Shown: positions 1-11,985, numbered from the stretch's first letter. The stretch: DNA of 64,000 nt from Riptortus pedestris (GCA_019009955.1 CM032233.1:14884501-14948500); one strand, 5' to 3'. Notes: a model not told the origin generated them from the sequence alone. Numbers and translations: made by a program.

Positions 1-88
1 CCTAGGTAGGATCGATGGACATTTGAAGAAAAATTTCGAAAATCGCGTCATGACTACGACCTCAATAGCTGATTTCCCTTAAGGGAAA
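1..88 (-). mobile_element. HINE 5'-end fragment
   Basis: The 5' terminal block of the HINE family in reverse orientation: the ATCGATGGACATTTGAAGA block, then CCTCAATAGCTGATTTCCC and the TTAAGGGAAA palindrome. It is cut by the window edge on the left and abuts a hAT remnant on the right. Confidence 0.85.
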
Positions 89-612
89 CATGCGAGACAT
101 TTTGAAAACCCCAATTAAACAAAAATATTACGCTACTAACTCCAAATGAGGAAGATGAGGAGAGATTTGTGCGTTTGGCAGTACTTATAAATGCGAGCAG
201 TTCTTCTCAATTATGAAAGTTGATAAACAAAACATTGTACAAAGCTGACTGACGGTAATTTGGAAAATTCTTTACGTCTTTGTATCAGTGGAATTAATCC
301 AAACATAGATGGATTAGTCTCCCAAATTCAAGCTCAAGTGTCTCATTGATTTCGGTATCGCAATTTAACTTTCGTTGTTTGTAATAAGTCCAAAATTTTG
401 GATTTAATTATAATGTTGTACCTATTTTTTTCATTTCATTTTGTTATTTTAATAAATTGTATTATAATTAGATTGTCGTATAATTTCATGTATGATATTT
501 ATCGTTAAAAATTATAAATGCTACTTTAAAATGCACTAGTTTTAAAAACGGCCCGCAAACGTCTTTGCACACTAAAGTTAGGCCCGCAACGTGTCAAAGT
601 TTGCCCACTCCT
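89..612 (+). pseudogene. hAT-type transposase C-terminal relic (copy a)
   Basis: Non-functional remnant of the 3' part of a hAT transposase of the GTF2IRD2/ZBED5-like type. Broken reading frames at about 160-350 give pieces such as NLENSLRLCISGINPNIDGL, matching the dimerisation region that follows the usual CEQxFS...NKxKHR segment. There are several frameshifts and a stop soon after. The distal end (about 589-612, AAAGTTTGCCCACTCCTG) resembles a hAT terminal repeat. Two more copies lie at 37060-37680 (-) and 61560-62790 (+). The call rests on protein pattern recognition; no complete DDE domain is present. Confidence 0.65.
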
Positions 613-933
613 GGTATAGATCGAATAAACCTCTTCCAGTCAAGAAATTAAAATCTTAATTGATGATGCTATCACACGCTATCATCGGTTTACCGAAGGC
701 TGAAAATTGAAAACTGCGACTACCTCGGTTAATGTTCGTGATACGGGGGGAAATGTATATAACTACATTTATAGAAATTAACTTTGCAATAAAATTGTTA
801 TTATGCAATTATTCGGTCCCACGGAGATATTCCCCCTTTAAATCCCTCTCCCTCTGCTTATATTTCGAGTTTGGTAAAGATCAAACAAATATTACAACTG
901 CTAGAGCGGCAACGGACATATATATACAGGGTG
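613..933 (-). mobile_element. HINE internal fragment
   Basis: Reverse-orientation internal HINE sequence (ACCGAAGGCTGAAAATTGAAAA, the CTCGGTTAAT block, GGTAAAGATCAAACAAAT, GAGCGGCAACGGACATATATA). It ends in the (TA) tract, where the fold-back element at 934-3345 begins. Confidence 0.75.
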
Positions 934-1144
934 TCCCATATATGCGGACTACAATTGAAATATCTATTACACCGTAATAGATATCGCAAAATCGGAAAGG
1001 ACCAACGTTTTAGCTGTCATCAAGACCTTCCAGATGCATCCATTCATTAATAAAAAAAAAATAGTTTTAACTATTAAGCTCCCGTTCAAATATCTACGTT
1101 TCCTCTTTACCCCACATTTTTAATACATTTTTGAAAACTACTCA

Positions 1145-1572
1145 AAAAAGTCCGTCACACAGGGGCTGCGTAAACTAAGCAGATTTCCCACGTGTAGTTT
1201 TACAATAGAAAAATTTCACGAGAGCCGAAGAGTTAAGAAAACGGCCGACCTAGCTTTTGGCGGGAAATTCACTCTCATCCGTTATCCGCTGCGATTTCAT
1301 AAAATTGCAAATATCTCGGTTAATATGCAAGATAGAGAATAAATGTATATAACAATATTTATAGTAAATTGAATTTGCAATATGATTGATTCTATACAAT
1401 TTTTCGATCCGACGTATAGTAACGGAAATAGAAAATCCTCCCCTCTAAACCCCCCCTCCCACTGGTTCGATTTCAGCCATTAACGAACTTGATCTTTCTT
1501 TTTACATAAAACGACTAAATATCGAGTTTGGTAACGATCAAACAAAAATTGCGACCGCTAGAGCGGTAACAG

Positions 1573-1632
<60 letters not shown>

Positions 1633-1762
1633 TTTTGAACGGACCTCATTTTCGTCATCTACTAGGTAGGATCGATGGACATTTGAAGAAAAATGTCGAA
1701 AATTCCGTCATGAGTACAACCTCAATAGCTGATTTCCCTTAAGGGGAAAAAATCAGCTAAAA
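1145..1762 (-). mobile_element. HINE, full length, short module type
   Basis: Begins AAAAAGTCCGTCACACAGGGG with the hairpin and subterminal CAGATTTCCCACGTG. It carries the short module (TAAGAAAACGGCCGACCTAGC), a (TA)n tract at about 1577-1628 and the 5' palindrome at about 1735-1750. Non-coding. Confidence 0.85.
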
Positions 1763-2293
1763 TAAAGAAACACGTGTATGTTTTTTTTTGTTTCGCTTGA
1801 TATTTAACGATAAAATGGCGGCCAAAGCCGTACGGAATGTAATGTGCAAATTTAAAATTTCCTGTACCTAGTAGAGAATAATAATAAAAGAGGAACATTT
1901 TATTTATTGATGTTTATTCCATTCTTATATTACCTCAAAACAGAAAAGACGTCAAAGGTCTTCATGTTCACTTGTTCTTGAAATAACCGTAAAAATAGTG
2001 TTAATTTTTTTTTTTTGGTTTGAAATATTATTAGAAAAGTACATAAGTGAATGTAAAACAATGCATTAATCAAAAAAGCTGAATATTTACATTACAAATT
2101 TTTGATTTATTGATGAAATCTCTGAAAATTATTTGCTGAAAGTAATTGCTTAGAGTGCTTTAATCGCTTAGTAAGTATTTTTTTTTAAATTGAACTGTTA
2201 GGAAAACACTCGTGAAATTGAAAATAGGTTCGGCTTTGGCAGCCCTTTTATCCCTAAACGCTAAGGAGACAAAAATACTCGTGTTTCTTTATT

Positions 2294-3172
2294 TTTAGCA
2301 GATTTCTCTCAAGGGAAATCAGCTATTGAGGTCGTACTCATGATGTGATTTTCGAAATTTTTCTTCAAATGTCCATCGATCCTACCAAGGAGATGACGAA
2401 AATTAGGTTCGTTCAAAATTGTACATCTATCTATCTATCTATATATTTGTCTGTTGCCGCTCTAGCGGTCGCAATTATTGTTTGATCGTTACCAAACTCG
2501 ATATTTAGTTGTTTTATGTAAAGTTAAAGATCAAGTTCGTTAACGGCTGAAATCAAACCAGGGTTTAGAGGGGAGAAATTTTGAAAATTCGAAATATCTC
2601 CGTTACTCCACATCGGATCGAAAAGGTGTATATAATAAATCTTATTGCATACTAAATTTACTATAAATGTTTTTATATATTCTCTATCTATTCAGTTTTC
2701 AACCTTCAGGAAACCCGCACTTCTACTCACGTTACATAAGCAATACTGTGTTGCATAATAAACCACTTTATTCGAAGCTTAAATAACAAATATTGTTTTC
2801 AAGAGACCTTTATTATACGAGATACATGCAAATATGTTCTGGTGACACCTCCCTCTTAAATTCTTGGGCTACTAAAAAAATTTGATTGATTGAGATAAAA
2901 ATTATTGTGATTCATTAGTAATTACGGCACTAGATATAGTAAATAGTTTTCAACAAAATTAATATGTTATATTCTGATATATTTCAGTAATTGTTTTTCT
3001 TTCCGGTGAGACGTTGACAGACTTTTTTGTGTACATTTCAGACGCTTCCCGTTTGTATTTATTCACTTAATATTGACGGTGGTGTTTTGCTACGAGAATG
3101 TAGGTTTATCTATCGTTAAACTTCACGAGGGAAATCTGTTTATTTTACAAAGCCCCTGCGTGACGGACTTTT
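2294..3172 (+). mobile_element. HINE, full length, long module type
   Basis: 5' end TTTTTAGCAGATTTCTCTC; 3' end GGGAAATCTG, partly decayed hairpin, CCCCTGCGTGACGGACTTTT. The middle has the long module (TTGATTGATTGAGATAAAAA and the ATTCACTTAATATTGACGG block), unlike the copy in the other arm. The (TA) tract is short and contains ATCT units. Confidence 0.85.
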
Positions 3173-3364
3173 GGAATTGATTCCAAAAATGTTGGGCAAA
3201 GTGGAAATTAAAACTAAATTGTTTTGGTATTAATAAATGATGCATTTGGATGGTCTCGACGAGTGCTACAACTATGGTCCTTTGAGATTTTGCGACATCC
3301 CTAACGCTATAAAAGAAATTTCAATTGTGACCCACATACAAGGGGCATTATACAATATATATTC

Positions 3365-3421
<57 letters not shown>

Positions 3422-3425
<4 letters not shown>

Positions 3426-4243
3426 GTAACCTCTGTCTGTACATTGATTTTTTTTTCTCAAAATGTCATGATACTTTTTTGTTTCACATGTCATACATTT
3501 CTAGGGAGGAGCAGGAGTGGGGGGTTGTAAGGGAGCCCTGAAATTAAAAATAGTGATATGAAATTGAAAGTAGTTTTCTATTGGTTTTAAATTAAAAAAT
3601 AGTCGTCTGAAATTAAAAATGGTTTTCTATTGGTTTTTCGGCAAATATGTACATGTGAAAAATTGATTATTTTGTTATTTAGAGTAACTTTTTTTATATT
3701 CACTTTTGTTGTATACCAAGTATAAACGAGATATACAGTGAAAACTAAAACGGTAGCCGACAATTGTATTTGACACTAACGATTGGACGGAACTTAACAA
3801 AACAAGGCATGTGAATTAGCATTAATTCTTTAACGATTATAAGCTATATTCAATTTTTTAGGTTTAAACGGGAGAGGGGTTACAAGAGAAGTCTGAAATC
3901 AAAATTCGCGATATTACATTTTCTGTTCGGATTTCAGTCACTGTAGGTCTTTGTATCGTATCAAAGGAAAGAAAGTTTAATTTAAACATAGTGTGCGGAC
4001 GGAATATTTTCTATGATTATGAATTGTATATAAAAAAAAACTACATGCACAGGAGACGGGAAATATTGTGGACAGTGAAGCCTTACATACCAAATAATTT
4101 TATTATTAACAAATCCACTGCAACGACAGGTATACATCGGGAAATGTTAAAATATTGTGGAAAGTAAAGGCTTGCCAAAGAAAATACCATCATCATTAAA
4201 CCTCAAATGATTTCCCGAGCGAAGCCAGGTACCTTAGCTAGTA
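3422..4243 (+). mobile_element. Non-autonomous Helitron, copy 1
   Basis: Starts AATTGTAACCTCTGTCTGTA after a (TA)n run at 3369-3421 and ends with GAGCGAAGCCAGG then TTAGCTAG, followed by TATATG. The 3' end is a decayed form of the hairpin CCCGG-CCGGG plus CTAG seen in the sister copies. That is the known canonical Helitron terminus, with insertion before T. No Rep/helicase coding is visible. The interior carries the roughly 340-bp unit repeated in the copy at 49138-50603. Confidence 0.65.
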
Positions 4244-5126
4244 TATGTATATATATATATACATATGAGCTGGGATTGCGGTAGATCAGTAGCGAGCCTA
4301 GGACGTGGGAAATCTGCTGAGATTTTTCGCATCCACAGCATAACGGTCTTTTCTGGAAAAAAACGAGAAAAAAAGAAACGACTCCAACAATGATAACATG
4401 ACGGCGGTCATAAATCGGTAAACTATCGTGAGCAGTAATGGCTTTTTCTTTTTGTGAAAATAATTAAATTCATGGGGGACTCAAGGAACGGTATATGGTC
4501 GGTATAAGAAACTTAGGAAATGGCGTCCCGGTGTGGTCTGGGGTCATGGTCCTCGCTAGCCTCGGAAGCAGTTGATGAAATAGCATCTATCATAGGCGTA
4601 GACTTAGGGGGGGGGAGGGGAGGAATACCTCTTTCTCTTTCCCTATTTCGCTCTCGCTCATATATATATATATATACACGTACGTATAGGCTTTGGGGTC
4701 TTTTTTACATTAGCCCCGCATTTCAAATTAGGTTATAATCACATGATTTTAGAAATACTTCTGAGATATTAGTTTAATAACTGTTGCAATTTTTTACCTT
4801 CCACAGCTGTTTCAGAACGTTATTTGCCTCGTTACACTGATAAACATGAATCTAATTCAGCTCTCGAGCGCTTTTTCAAGTGAACCAGAGGCTTTGAAAT
4901 TTTGCCGGTATTTCTGGATTATCCCGAACTTATCCGAAAAGGAAGTACAAAGCTGGCCGAATTTATCCTCAACAATGGGTATTTGGAGGTGTGTGCTTCC
5001 TATATGCCGTCCCTAACAGAACAGATTGCATTATCCATTCTATTAGGCCTGGAACAACAATATACTCTGACTACTGGATGTCATATCGCCGCCTAAAAAA
5101 AAAGTACTAGGAATGAAATATAAACA
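4244..5126. other. No gene recognised
   Basis: Holds short (TA) tracts near 4244-4265 and 4660-4676 and a 64-codon open frame at 4902-5096 with no recognisable motif. I see no supported gene. Confidence 0.5.
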
Positions 5127-5219
5127 TTAAGGGAAATCAGCTATTGAGGTTGTACTCATGACGCGATTTACGAAAATTGTCTTCAAATGACCATTGATCC
5201 TACCCAGGAGGTCCGTTCA

Positions 5220-5260
<41 letters not shown>

Positions 5261-5738
5261 GTTACCGCTCTAGCGGTCGCAATTTTGGACTTATCGTTAC
5301 CAAACTTGATATATAATCGTTTTATACAAAAAGAAAGATCAAGTTCGTTAATGGCTGAAATCGGCCCTTTGGAGAAGGGGTTTAGAGGGGGAGAATTTCG
5401 AAAATTCTTAATATCTCCGTTATAATGCGTCGGATCGACAAATTGTATAAGACCAATCTTATTGCAAATGTAATTTTCTATAAACGTTGTTATGTACATT
5501 TTTTCACTATCTTGATTATTTACGGAGATATTTGCATTTTTTAGTTTTCGGTCTTTAGTAAAGCCCCACTCCTAGTCATCTCATGTTTTCAACATTCTAT
5601 TATGTTATGAAGCACTTTATTTGAAGCTTAAATACCAAATATTGTTCTCATTGAACTTTTAGGTTTTGAGATAAATGCAAATAGGTGGCGCACATGGGAA
5701 ACCTGTTTAGTTAACGCAGCCCCTGGGTGACAGACGTT
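5127..5738 (+). mobile_element. HINE, nearly full length
   Basis: 5' end slightly truncated (TTAAGGGAAATCAGC). (TA)n lies at about 5223-5257, followed by the palindrome ACCGCTCTAGCGGT. The module ends GTGGCGCACATGGGAAAC, then AACGCAGCCCCTGGGTGACA. Same module type as 46417-46805. Confidence 0.85.
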
Positions 5739-7069
5739 CACTGTTAATCACTCTAATACTTTCATTGATATGAAAACTGGGGCACATACACAACGTGTGG
5801 AATCATCGTGGTCCTCACTATCTATATGCCGTCTCTATATTTGTATAATAAATGTGGTTCAGTTTCTCTTAAAACTTTCTTTTATTAATGTTTATAATAG
5901 TTTATTAGTAAGAGTTTTATCACTGGTTTTTCTAAAATCATTTGATTATAATCTAATTTGAAATGCGGGGCTAATGTAAAAAAAAGCCTAGGCTTTGTCT
6001 AATTTCTCACTTGCATCATGTCAATGACAAGACTGGAGGGTGGTCTACACCCTCATAGTGGCTAATGCCTATCATTAGTCAGCTGATGAAGGCTGCAAGC
6101 TACCGAGGGATGGCTATCTAACAACACTGCCCTTGAGTGGAATTTCCTTCACCCATGCTTTTACGGGTGAGAATGTAATTTGCCTTTATTTCTTGATGGT
6201 CTGATGCAGAAGGCAATGGGAAACCACTACATATTCTTGTGACCCTCTTATTCCCCTCTTCATTCCCGTGAAGATCAAGTCCGCCTGTTCACGAGATCAA
6301 TTACCAGGTATAGGCTTTGGATACTATCCCCACTATGTATTTATATTGGAGTTATTGTTTACAAAAGGAATGTTACCCAAGTGATCAAGAAATGAAAAAA
6401 AAAGCATCTGGAATACAATCTGCAAATATTAAAATTTGATATTTAAACCCCAGATTTTGAATATATTTACCCTTTTTGTTTCGAACTTCGATATTTCGTT
6501 GTCCACTACACCTGCAAAAAGTTTCAACGACGATATATCGTTGTAGAAGCCTATTATACGCATCATAAGAGTTCTGTGTTCAAAGTAAAGTTATAAAACG
6601 TTATAAATGGTTCAAATTCATTGCATGGCATATTACAAAAATATTTATTAAAACTTTTTGTTATGTTTTCTGCTGGCTGGAGACGAAGCTCTGTATACGC
6701 TAGAGCGATAAGGTAGAAGCTCAACAAGGGATAGTTTCGGGGAACCCAAATCCTAATCTGTTTATGATAGTTATCAGATAGCTCACTTATCACATCATGC
6801 ATCGGCACGGCGAGACTAAATTCCTTCTTACAGTGTTCTTGGTCGGCTCAAAGACCAGTTAGTATTTCTTTGTTAGCAGCCAGGGTGTGAATACCGTCGA
6901 ATTTCTTAAATATTGTATCATCATAAGTTTGGTTTTATGAGTGTTTTTCCAACCCTAATAAATCTTATCTTTACACAGACACCCGTTTTTCAGGGACGCG
7001 AGAAGAGTTAACCCATGATGTTTTCTTATTCGAAATTCAGGAGCATGGCTTAGTAATCCACCATTCATA
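5739..7069. other. No gene recognised
   Basis: About 6005-6320 has a less AT-rich segment with CTGATGAAGGCTGC and GAAGGCAATGGGAAACCACT, the style of an old SINE or LINE piece. I cannot assign it. Otherwise unremarkable. Confidence 0.4.
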
Positions 7070-7358
7070 TTTATAGTGAATATGTTACGGTGAAACACCG
7101 AAATCTGGAGAATGTCAACATTCACATAGTCGCTCTGTGTATGTCCGAAATATTTTCCAAATACTCTCATTTCTGACTTTCACCGATGAATGCCGACATC
7201 CACCATGGACTAATTGTCGTCATACACCGGTGAGGGTCCGAATGTACAAGAATGTAATGAAATATTCGATCTTTCCCCAACGTATTTGGTGTTTGTTGAC
7301 ATTCACCGATGAATGTCGACATTCTCTGATTTCGGTCTTTCACGATAACATGTATATA
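7070..7358. mobile_element. Short fold-back element (MITE-like)
   Basis: Terminal inverted repeats of about 50 bp: left about 7072-7121 (GTTACGGTGAAACACCGAAA, then CTGGAGAATGTCAACATTCA) and right about 7307-7357 (TGAATGTCGACATTCTCTGA, then TTTCGGTCTTTCACGATAAC). An internal related unit (TTTCACCGATGAATGCCGAC) lies at about 7178-7197. No coding capacity. Superfamily and target duplication not resolved. Confidence 0.6.
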
Positions 7359-7552
7359 TCATTGATGCCAATGTTCTTTACTCTTTTCTTTTTAAGTGTT
7401 TAATAGTTAATAATTTTGTTGACTGTATTAATTTTGCATATAAATAAATTTTCCGATACGTTAACCGCACTGTTCATTCCATGACCGATGCTCATATTAA
7501 AGTATTCATCATCTAATCCAGATTGTGACCCCTTCTATGAACATATACTTCT

Positions 7553-7668
7553 GAACGGACCACATCTTAGCCATTTCCTAGGCATAATCAAAGGATATTC
7601 GAAGGAACCTGTCGAAAATGAGAGTAACCTCCATAGCTTATTCTCTTTAAGGCAAATCTGGTAAAAGG
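7553..7668 (-). mobile_element. HINE 5' part, strongly diverged
   Basis: Recognisable blocks: GAACGGACCACATCTTAGCC, CCTAGGCATAATCAAAGG, AACCTCCATAGC and TTTAAGGCAAATCTGGTAAAA. More diverged than other copies, suggesting an old insertion. Confidence 0.6.
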
Positions 7669-8040
7669 CAGTGATTAGGGTGAATAAGGTAGTTGTGGGA
7701 GTAAGGTAGCTTGCTGTGGGGTAATTGACACATCTTTGACATTACTCTGGTCAGGATTAAGATACACCAGTCATGCCAGTAATTCACTTAAGGTTATTTC
7801 AATTAAAAGGGTTAGACAACTCCGTTCACACTGGACCGGCTCCTCAGTTGCGCTGGAAATAGTAGACAAAAGTGTACCTGCGTTTGTCCAGGTCATGAGC
7901 GGCAGGCTCTGCTTTTAGGCGAGTAGGATAAAACAACAAAGGAATGAGTCTGCTACCTGGTAGACTTCACTTGGCTAGAACCGCTCTACCGAGGGATTCA
8001 TCAACATGACCGGCAAGCCAATTGTTCCTGCTCTATTTTC
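7669..8040. other. No gene recognised
   Basis: Unique-looking sequence of mixed composition without a supported ORF. It precedes a Jockey 3' end and may include decayed upstream retroelement sequence. Confidence 0.4.
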
Positions 8041-8061
8041 CAGCGGGAATATTTGATTTAA

Positions 8062-8595
8062 GTGTCAGTACCACATCAACTTCGTTTATCAATGTGGACA
8101 TACGCTAAAGTGTGGGCTACAGCAAGACCTTCAAACATCAGACGCATCCAGACTTTCCAATCCAAAGCTCTACACACCGTATTAGAAGCTCCACATTATA
8201 TTTCATATCACACCCTTCATAAAGATCTTAATATCCCTTTTGTAAAGGGCCTAATTCCCTTAAGATTCAATAAATTCCACGGCAGGCTATCCATTCATCC
8301 TAATCCAGAAGTCCTAGTCCTTTCTTGTACCACTCATCCTTATTTCCCTGACTTGGGAGTTAAGTGAAGTGATAGCAGTGGCTATTTTCTTCTCAAGTAT
8401 CATATTCCTCCTTAGCTGTAGACTTCCTTGCCAGGCAGGGAGAGGCTGATCCTCTCATTGTGGTAACTAGGTGTAGCTTCTGTCGAGGGTGATGGAGGAC
8501 GATTGTATTGTATTGTATATCACACATTACCAAATGCATGGATTGCAGAATGTAATTTTCGTAATAAAATAAAATAGAAATAATTAATAGCATCA
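8062..8595 (+). pseudogene. Jockey-type LINE, 3'-terminal fragment (copy 1)
   Basis: 5'-truncated copy of the C-terminus and 3'UTR of a Jockey-clade non-LTR retrotransposon. The frame at 8092-8367 contains MWTYAKVWATARPSNIRRIQ, then FQSKALHTVLEAPHYISYHT, LHKDLNIPFV and SIHPNPEVL. This matches the conserved end of Jockey ORF2 (WTYGIQLWG...SNxxxIQxFQSKxLRxI...LHxDLxIP...HxNPL). The 3'UTR (8368-8595) is shared with 14728-14990. No catalytic reverse-transcriptase motifs remain. 5' truncation is typical of target-primed reverse transcription. Confidence 0.85.
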
Positions 8596-9099
8596 ACATC
8601 GTACAAGGGCGTAAAATAACTATTTAAAGGGGACATAGAAAGTAGAAAATTTGAATTAATGCTTCTTTCCAAAGATTCGGCCAAAAATAGATTACAAAAA
8701 CGATGTCCGTAATAATATAGCTAAATATAAAAATATATCTAATATAACATCCTAAAAAACTGTAATTATTTCAGGCCTTGAATATTTCGCTGAGGACGTA
8801 CGTGTTTGGGGCGTCGCGAAGAATTGTAGCACGTGTGCATAACAAATCAGCTTTTTCTTCGTTTCATCCGCCCTGGGATCCATTCTCCTTTGCATCTGCT
8901 CCATAACTAGCGGAAAACATGGCCTGTAATAGACCATGGACTCCTGTGCCGTTTCTCATCTCTTTCCAAGACTGGGAACCTCGCCTGCACGTAGATGCTT
9001 AAAACCCTTAAGTGAAATCTGAAATCGAGGTTGTAAATTAATAATGATCCCAAACGGTCCAACTAAGATGATGATAACGTTGTCCATGGCGTTTGTAAT
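8596..9099. other. No gene recognised
   Basis: AT-rich to 8755, then mixed composition. No repeat family or ORF that I can support. Confidence 0.4.
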
Positions 9100-9560
9100 A
9101 AATCAGTCTCGCATGGGTGTGTGGACAAAGCAGATTTCCCACGTGCTGGCATGACACACTACTGACATCATCTCACCAAATATTCTCTATTTCCAAATAA
9201 AAATCCGATGAGCAAAAGTGGGCGGTCAATAAAATCTTAATTGATAACGCCATCAGGCTACGTATTTGCATCTATTCCATCAAGTGAATATCTGTTGAAA
9301 ACTATACTGGGTATCCCCCTTTAAACCACACCCCCTTCTCCCTTACCAATAGCAGTTAACAAATCTTTAGTTTTACTTGAAACGCTTATGGATTGAGTTT
9401 GGTATCGATCAATCGAAAATTGCGACCCCTTGAGCAGAAATAAACAAGTATATATTAAGTTTTGAACCTGAATCTTTGGTGATTCGAAGGCAATTTTCGA
9501 AAATTACGTAGTGAACACAACCTCAATAACTGATGTCATAAAAGGTGAATCTGCTAAAAA
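9100..9560 (-). mobile_element. HINE, diverged full-length copy
   Basis: AAGCAGATTTCCCACGTGCTGGCATGACAC marks the 3' part (written here as two adjoining blocks of the family). Then TATTCCATC, AATCGAAAATTGCGACC and CCTCAATAACTGATG before TGAATCTGCTAAAA. The hairpin and (TA) tract are largely lost. Confidence 0.7.
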
Positions 9561-9654
9561 AGGGAGGAAGGTGAGGAAGGAGTATGAAAGCACCTGGAGT
9601 GCTTGAGGAGTTACCGGAAATGAAATTTCTCGGGGACTTCCTTAAACTTTTCCA

Positions 9655-9798
9655 ATACATCTCCAGAATCCTCCTTTTAAGATGATCTGGTCCGATTTCA
9701 GCCGTTAGCGAACTTGATCTTTAGTTCTACATAAAACGTTTAATATCAGTTTTGGTAGCTATCTAACAAAAATTGCAACCGCTAGGGCATTAACACAC

Positions 9799-9854
<56 letters not shown>

Positions 9855-9983
9855 TGTTTGTGAGTGTGTACGAATATATTGTTTTGAACTTACCTCATTT
9901 TCGTCATCACCTGGGTAGGATCGAGGGGCATTTGAAGACATTTTTCGAAAATCGCGTCAGGAGTACAACCTCAATAAAGGGCA
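9655..9983 (-). mobile_element. HINE 5' half
   Basis: GGTCCGATTTCAGCCGTTAG, then the (TA)n run at about 9802-9851, TTTTCGTCATCACCTGGGTA and CGTCAGGAGTACAACCTCAA. Its extreme 5' end is missing where the forward copy at 9987 begins. Confidence 0.8.
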
Positions 9984-9986
9984 AAC

Positions 9987-10952
9987 TTTTAGCAGATTTC
10001 CCTTAAGGGGATTGAGTTCGTACTCATGACGCGATTTTCGAAATATTTCTTCAAATGTCCATCGATCCTACCTAGAAGATATCAAAAATGAAGTCCGTTC
10101 AAAACTGTATATATATTTGTCTGTTACCGCGCTAGCGGTCACAATTATTGTTTAATCGTTACCAAACATGATATTTAGTCATTTAATGTAAAAAGAAATA
10201 TCAAGTTTGTTATCGGCTGAAATCGGACCAGGAGGAGGGAGGGTTTAGAGGGGAGGAATTTCGAAAATTCGAAATGTCTCTGTTACTGTACGTCGGATCG
10301 AAACATTGTATAGAAACAGTCTTATTGAAAATTAAATATACTATAAATATTGACCTATACATAATTTCCGTGTAATGAGTATTAACCAAGATATTTGGAT
10401 TTTATAGTTTTACGCTTTCAGTAAACCCCACTCCTACTAGTGTCATATCAACAGTAAGCTGTTATATCATGAACCACTTCATTGCAACGTTAAATACAAA
10501 TATTGTTTTCAACAAAGCTTAATTATACGAGATACAAACAAATACGTTCTGTTGACCCCCCTCCTTTCTTTTGTTCTTGTATTCCTAAAATCTGATTGAT
10601 TGAGATAGAAATTATTCTCATTCATTGCAAATTACTCCACTAGGTATAGTAAATAGTTTTCAATAAAATTAATATGTTGTATTCAGATATATTTCATTAA
10701 TTGTTCATCTTTCCGGTCTAGAATAATTCTATCTATTCAGCGCTGCGAAGTTGGCTGCCCTGTTTGTTTACAATTCAGACGCTTTCTGTTATAGATATTA
10801 TTAACATGTAAATTTACAGAATGATTTCGTATCACCGTTTGTATTTATTAGCTTAACATTCACGGTGGTGTTACCAGTATGTAGATTTATCTGTTGTAAG
10901 CTTCCCGTGGGAATTCTGCTTAGTTTACGCAGACCCTACGTGGCGTACTTTT
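9987..10952 (+). mobile_element. HINE, full length, long module type
   Basis: 5' end TTTTAGCAGATTTCCCTTAA; 3' end CTGCTTAGTTTACGCAGACC, then CTACGTGGCGTACTTTT. Short (TA) tract. The long module includes GATTGATTGAGATAGAAATT and the TTCCGGTCTAGAATAATTCT block. Confidence 0.85.
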
Positions 10953-11365
10953 GAAATAAGGGAGTGAGGAGAGAGTATTAGCACAAATACTACTTGTCAC
11001 TCCAATCAAGTTCATTAATTCGGAGATGCTTCTGATCCGACATCCATCCCTCACTCTCACAAAACAATACATATTTCTTAGACACCTTTACTCGCAGCTA
11101 TGGGAGCTGTCTAGGTTCCCTTGGCGGGCGAGAGTCCACCCTTAATAGCTGTATTAAGACTCAAGATAATAGACTTCATACAGGAAAGCGGGAATGAAAT
11201 TAAATGCTCCATGCTTCGTACAGCCATGGCTTCACAACAATTATAGTATTACGAGCAATTAAAGCTATGGCCATTTTAGAGCTTAGTTCTTACGAATATA
11301 ATTTAATAGCGCCATCAAATGACTTTATACATCCTAGAAGCTACGCTGCTGGAGGTACCCAAAGC
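10953..11365. other. No gene recognised
   Basis: Mixed-composition sequence between a HINE and a hAT relic. Short open frames at 11204-11504 overlap the hAT end and have no independent support. Confidence 0.4.
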
Positions 11366-11985
11366 AAGGGTGAGCAACCTTTTTAATCAACGGGACAGTT
11401 TAAATTTTTTTGGCGGGCCGCACATAAAGTATCACTTATTAATAATTTACAAAACTTTATTTATAATAAACATTAGAATAAAACATATAAAAATTAAAAA
11501 TTAAGTAATGATTTTGTATACAAATTTTAATGCAAAATAAAAACAAACAATAAAGGAACAATAGCCAAATTTACAGTAAATTTCTAATAAAACATTTGGC
11601 ACTGTTTTTTCGGTACTAGCTAATCAATATCAGCCGGAATTGATGAAGTAGCTACACGCACGCAGCTTTCTAATCGTGCATCAATCAGTCTTGATCGGTG
11701 GTCATTCTTGATTCATTTTGTGGTCGAAAATAATTGTTCGCAAACACACCTACTTCCGAACAGAGACATCATTTGCTTTGCATTTTTCTTCAAAAGCGGA
11801 AATTTCTCAGGGCTCACATCGATTTATAATTATTTTCGTGGTTTACTGGGAAAAATACATTTTTTAAATCGTATTTAAAAGTCTTCGGGAACTGTATCCT
11901 CATCGATATTAAATGGCGAGACCATTTTGATGGAAACCGCTGTCTTCTCAGCTTTGAACATTTGGAATCGTTACTGAAATTCGTT
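11366..11985 (-). pseudogene. hAT transposase C-terminal relic (copy d, different subfamily)
   Basis: Reverse-strand reading at about 11610-11790 gives MMSLFGSRCVCEQLFSTTK, then after one stop IKNDHRSRLIDARLESCVRV and ATSSIPADID. This is the conserved CEQLFS...KxxHRSRLxDxxLxxxLRVAT block of hAT transposases of the GTF2IRD2 type, with an in-frame stop and upstream frameshifts. The outer end (about 11366-11385, AGGGTGAGCAACC) resembles a hAT terminal repeat. Degenerate, 5'-truncated and not functional. Confidence 0.75.

Larger units (their letters stand above)
934..3345. mobile_element. Fold-back element with CAGGGTGTCCC-type end, carrying a HINE in each arm
   Basis: Sequence at 934-1144 (starting ACAGGGTGTCCCATATATGC) is the reverse complement, at moderate identity, of 3173-3345. 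Sequence at 1763-1860 likewise matches 2230-2293 in reverse (AAATAAAGAAACACG, GGCxGCCAAAGCCG). The arms enclose about 370 bp of loop. No transposase ORF is seen. Each arm is interrupted at the same place by a HINE (1145-1762 and 2294-3172). The element appears to have landed in the (TA) tract of an older HINE. Superfamily not assigned. Confidence 0.6.

Noticed and set aside
732..977. 81-codon open frame
   Set aside because: Lies across HINE internal sequence and its (TA) tract; the same blocks give unrelated frames in other copies.
1577..1628. (TA)n tract considered as a stand-alone feature
   Set aside because: It is the standard internal microsatellite of a HINE, so it is described with the element.
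3237..3530. 97-codon frame with a long Tyr-Ile run
   Set aside because: The (YI)n run is translated (TA)n; the frame spans a fold-back element and a Helitron start.
4902..5096. 64-codon frame (MPVFLDYPELIRKG...)
   Set aside because: Protein-like composition but no recognisable motif, no splice context and no second copy; too short to call.
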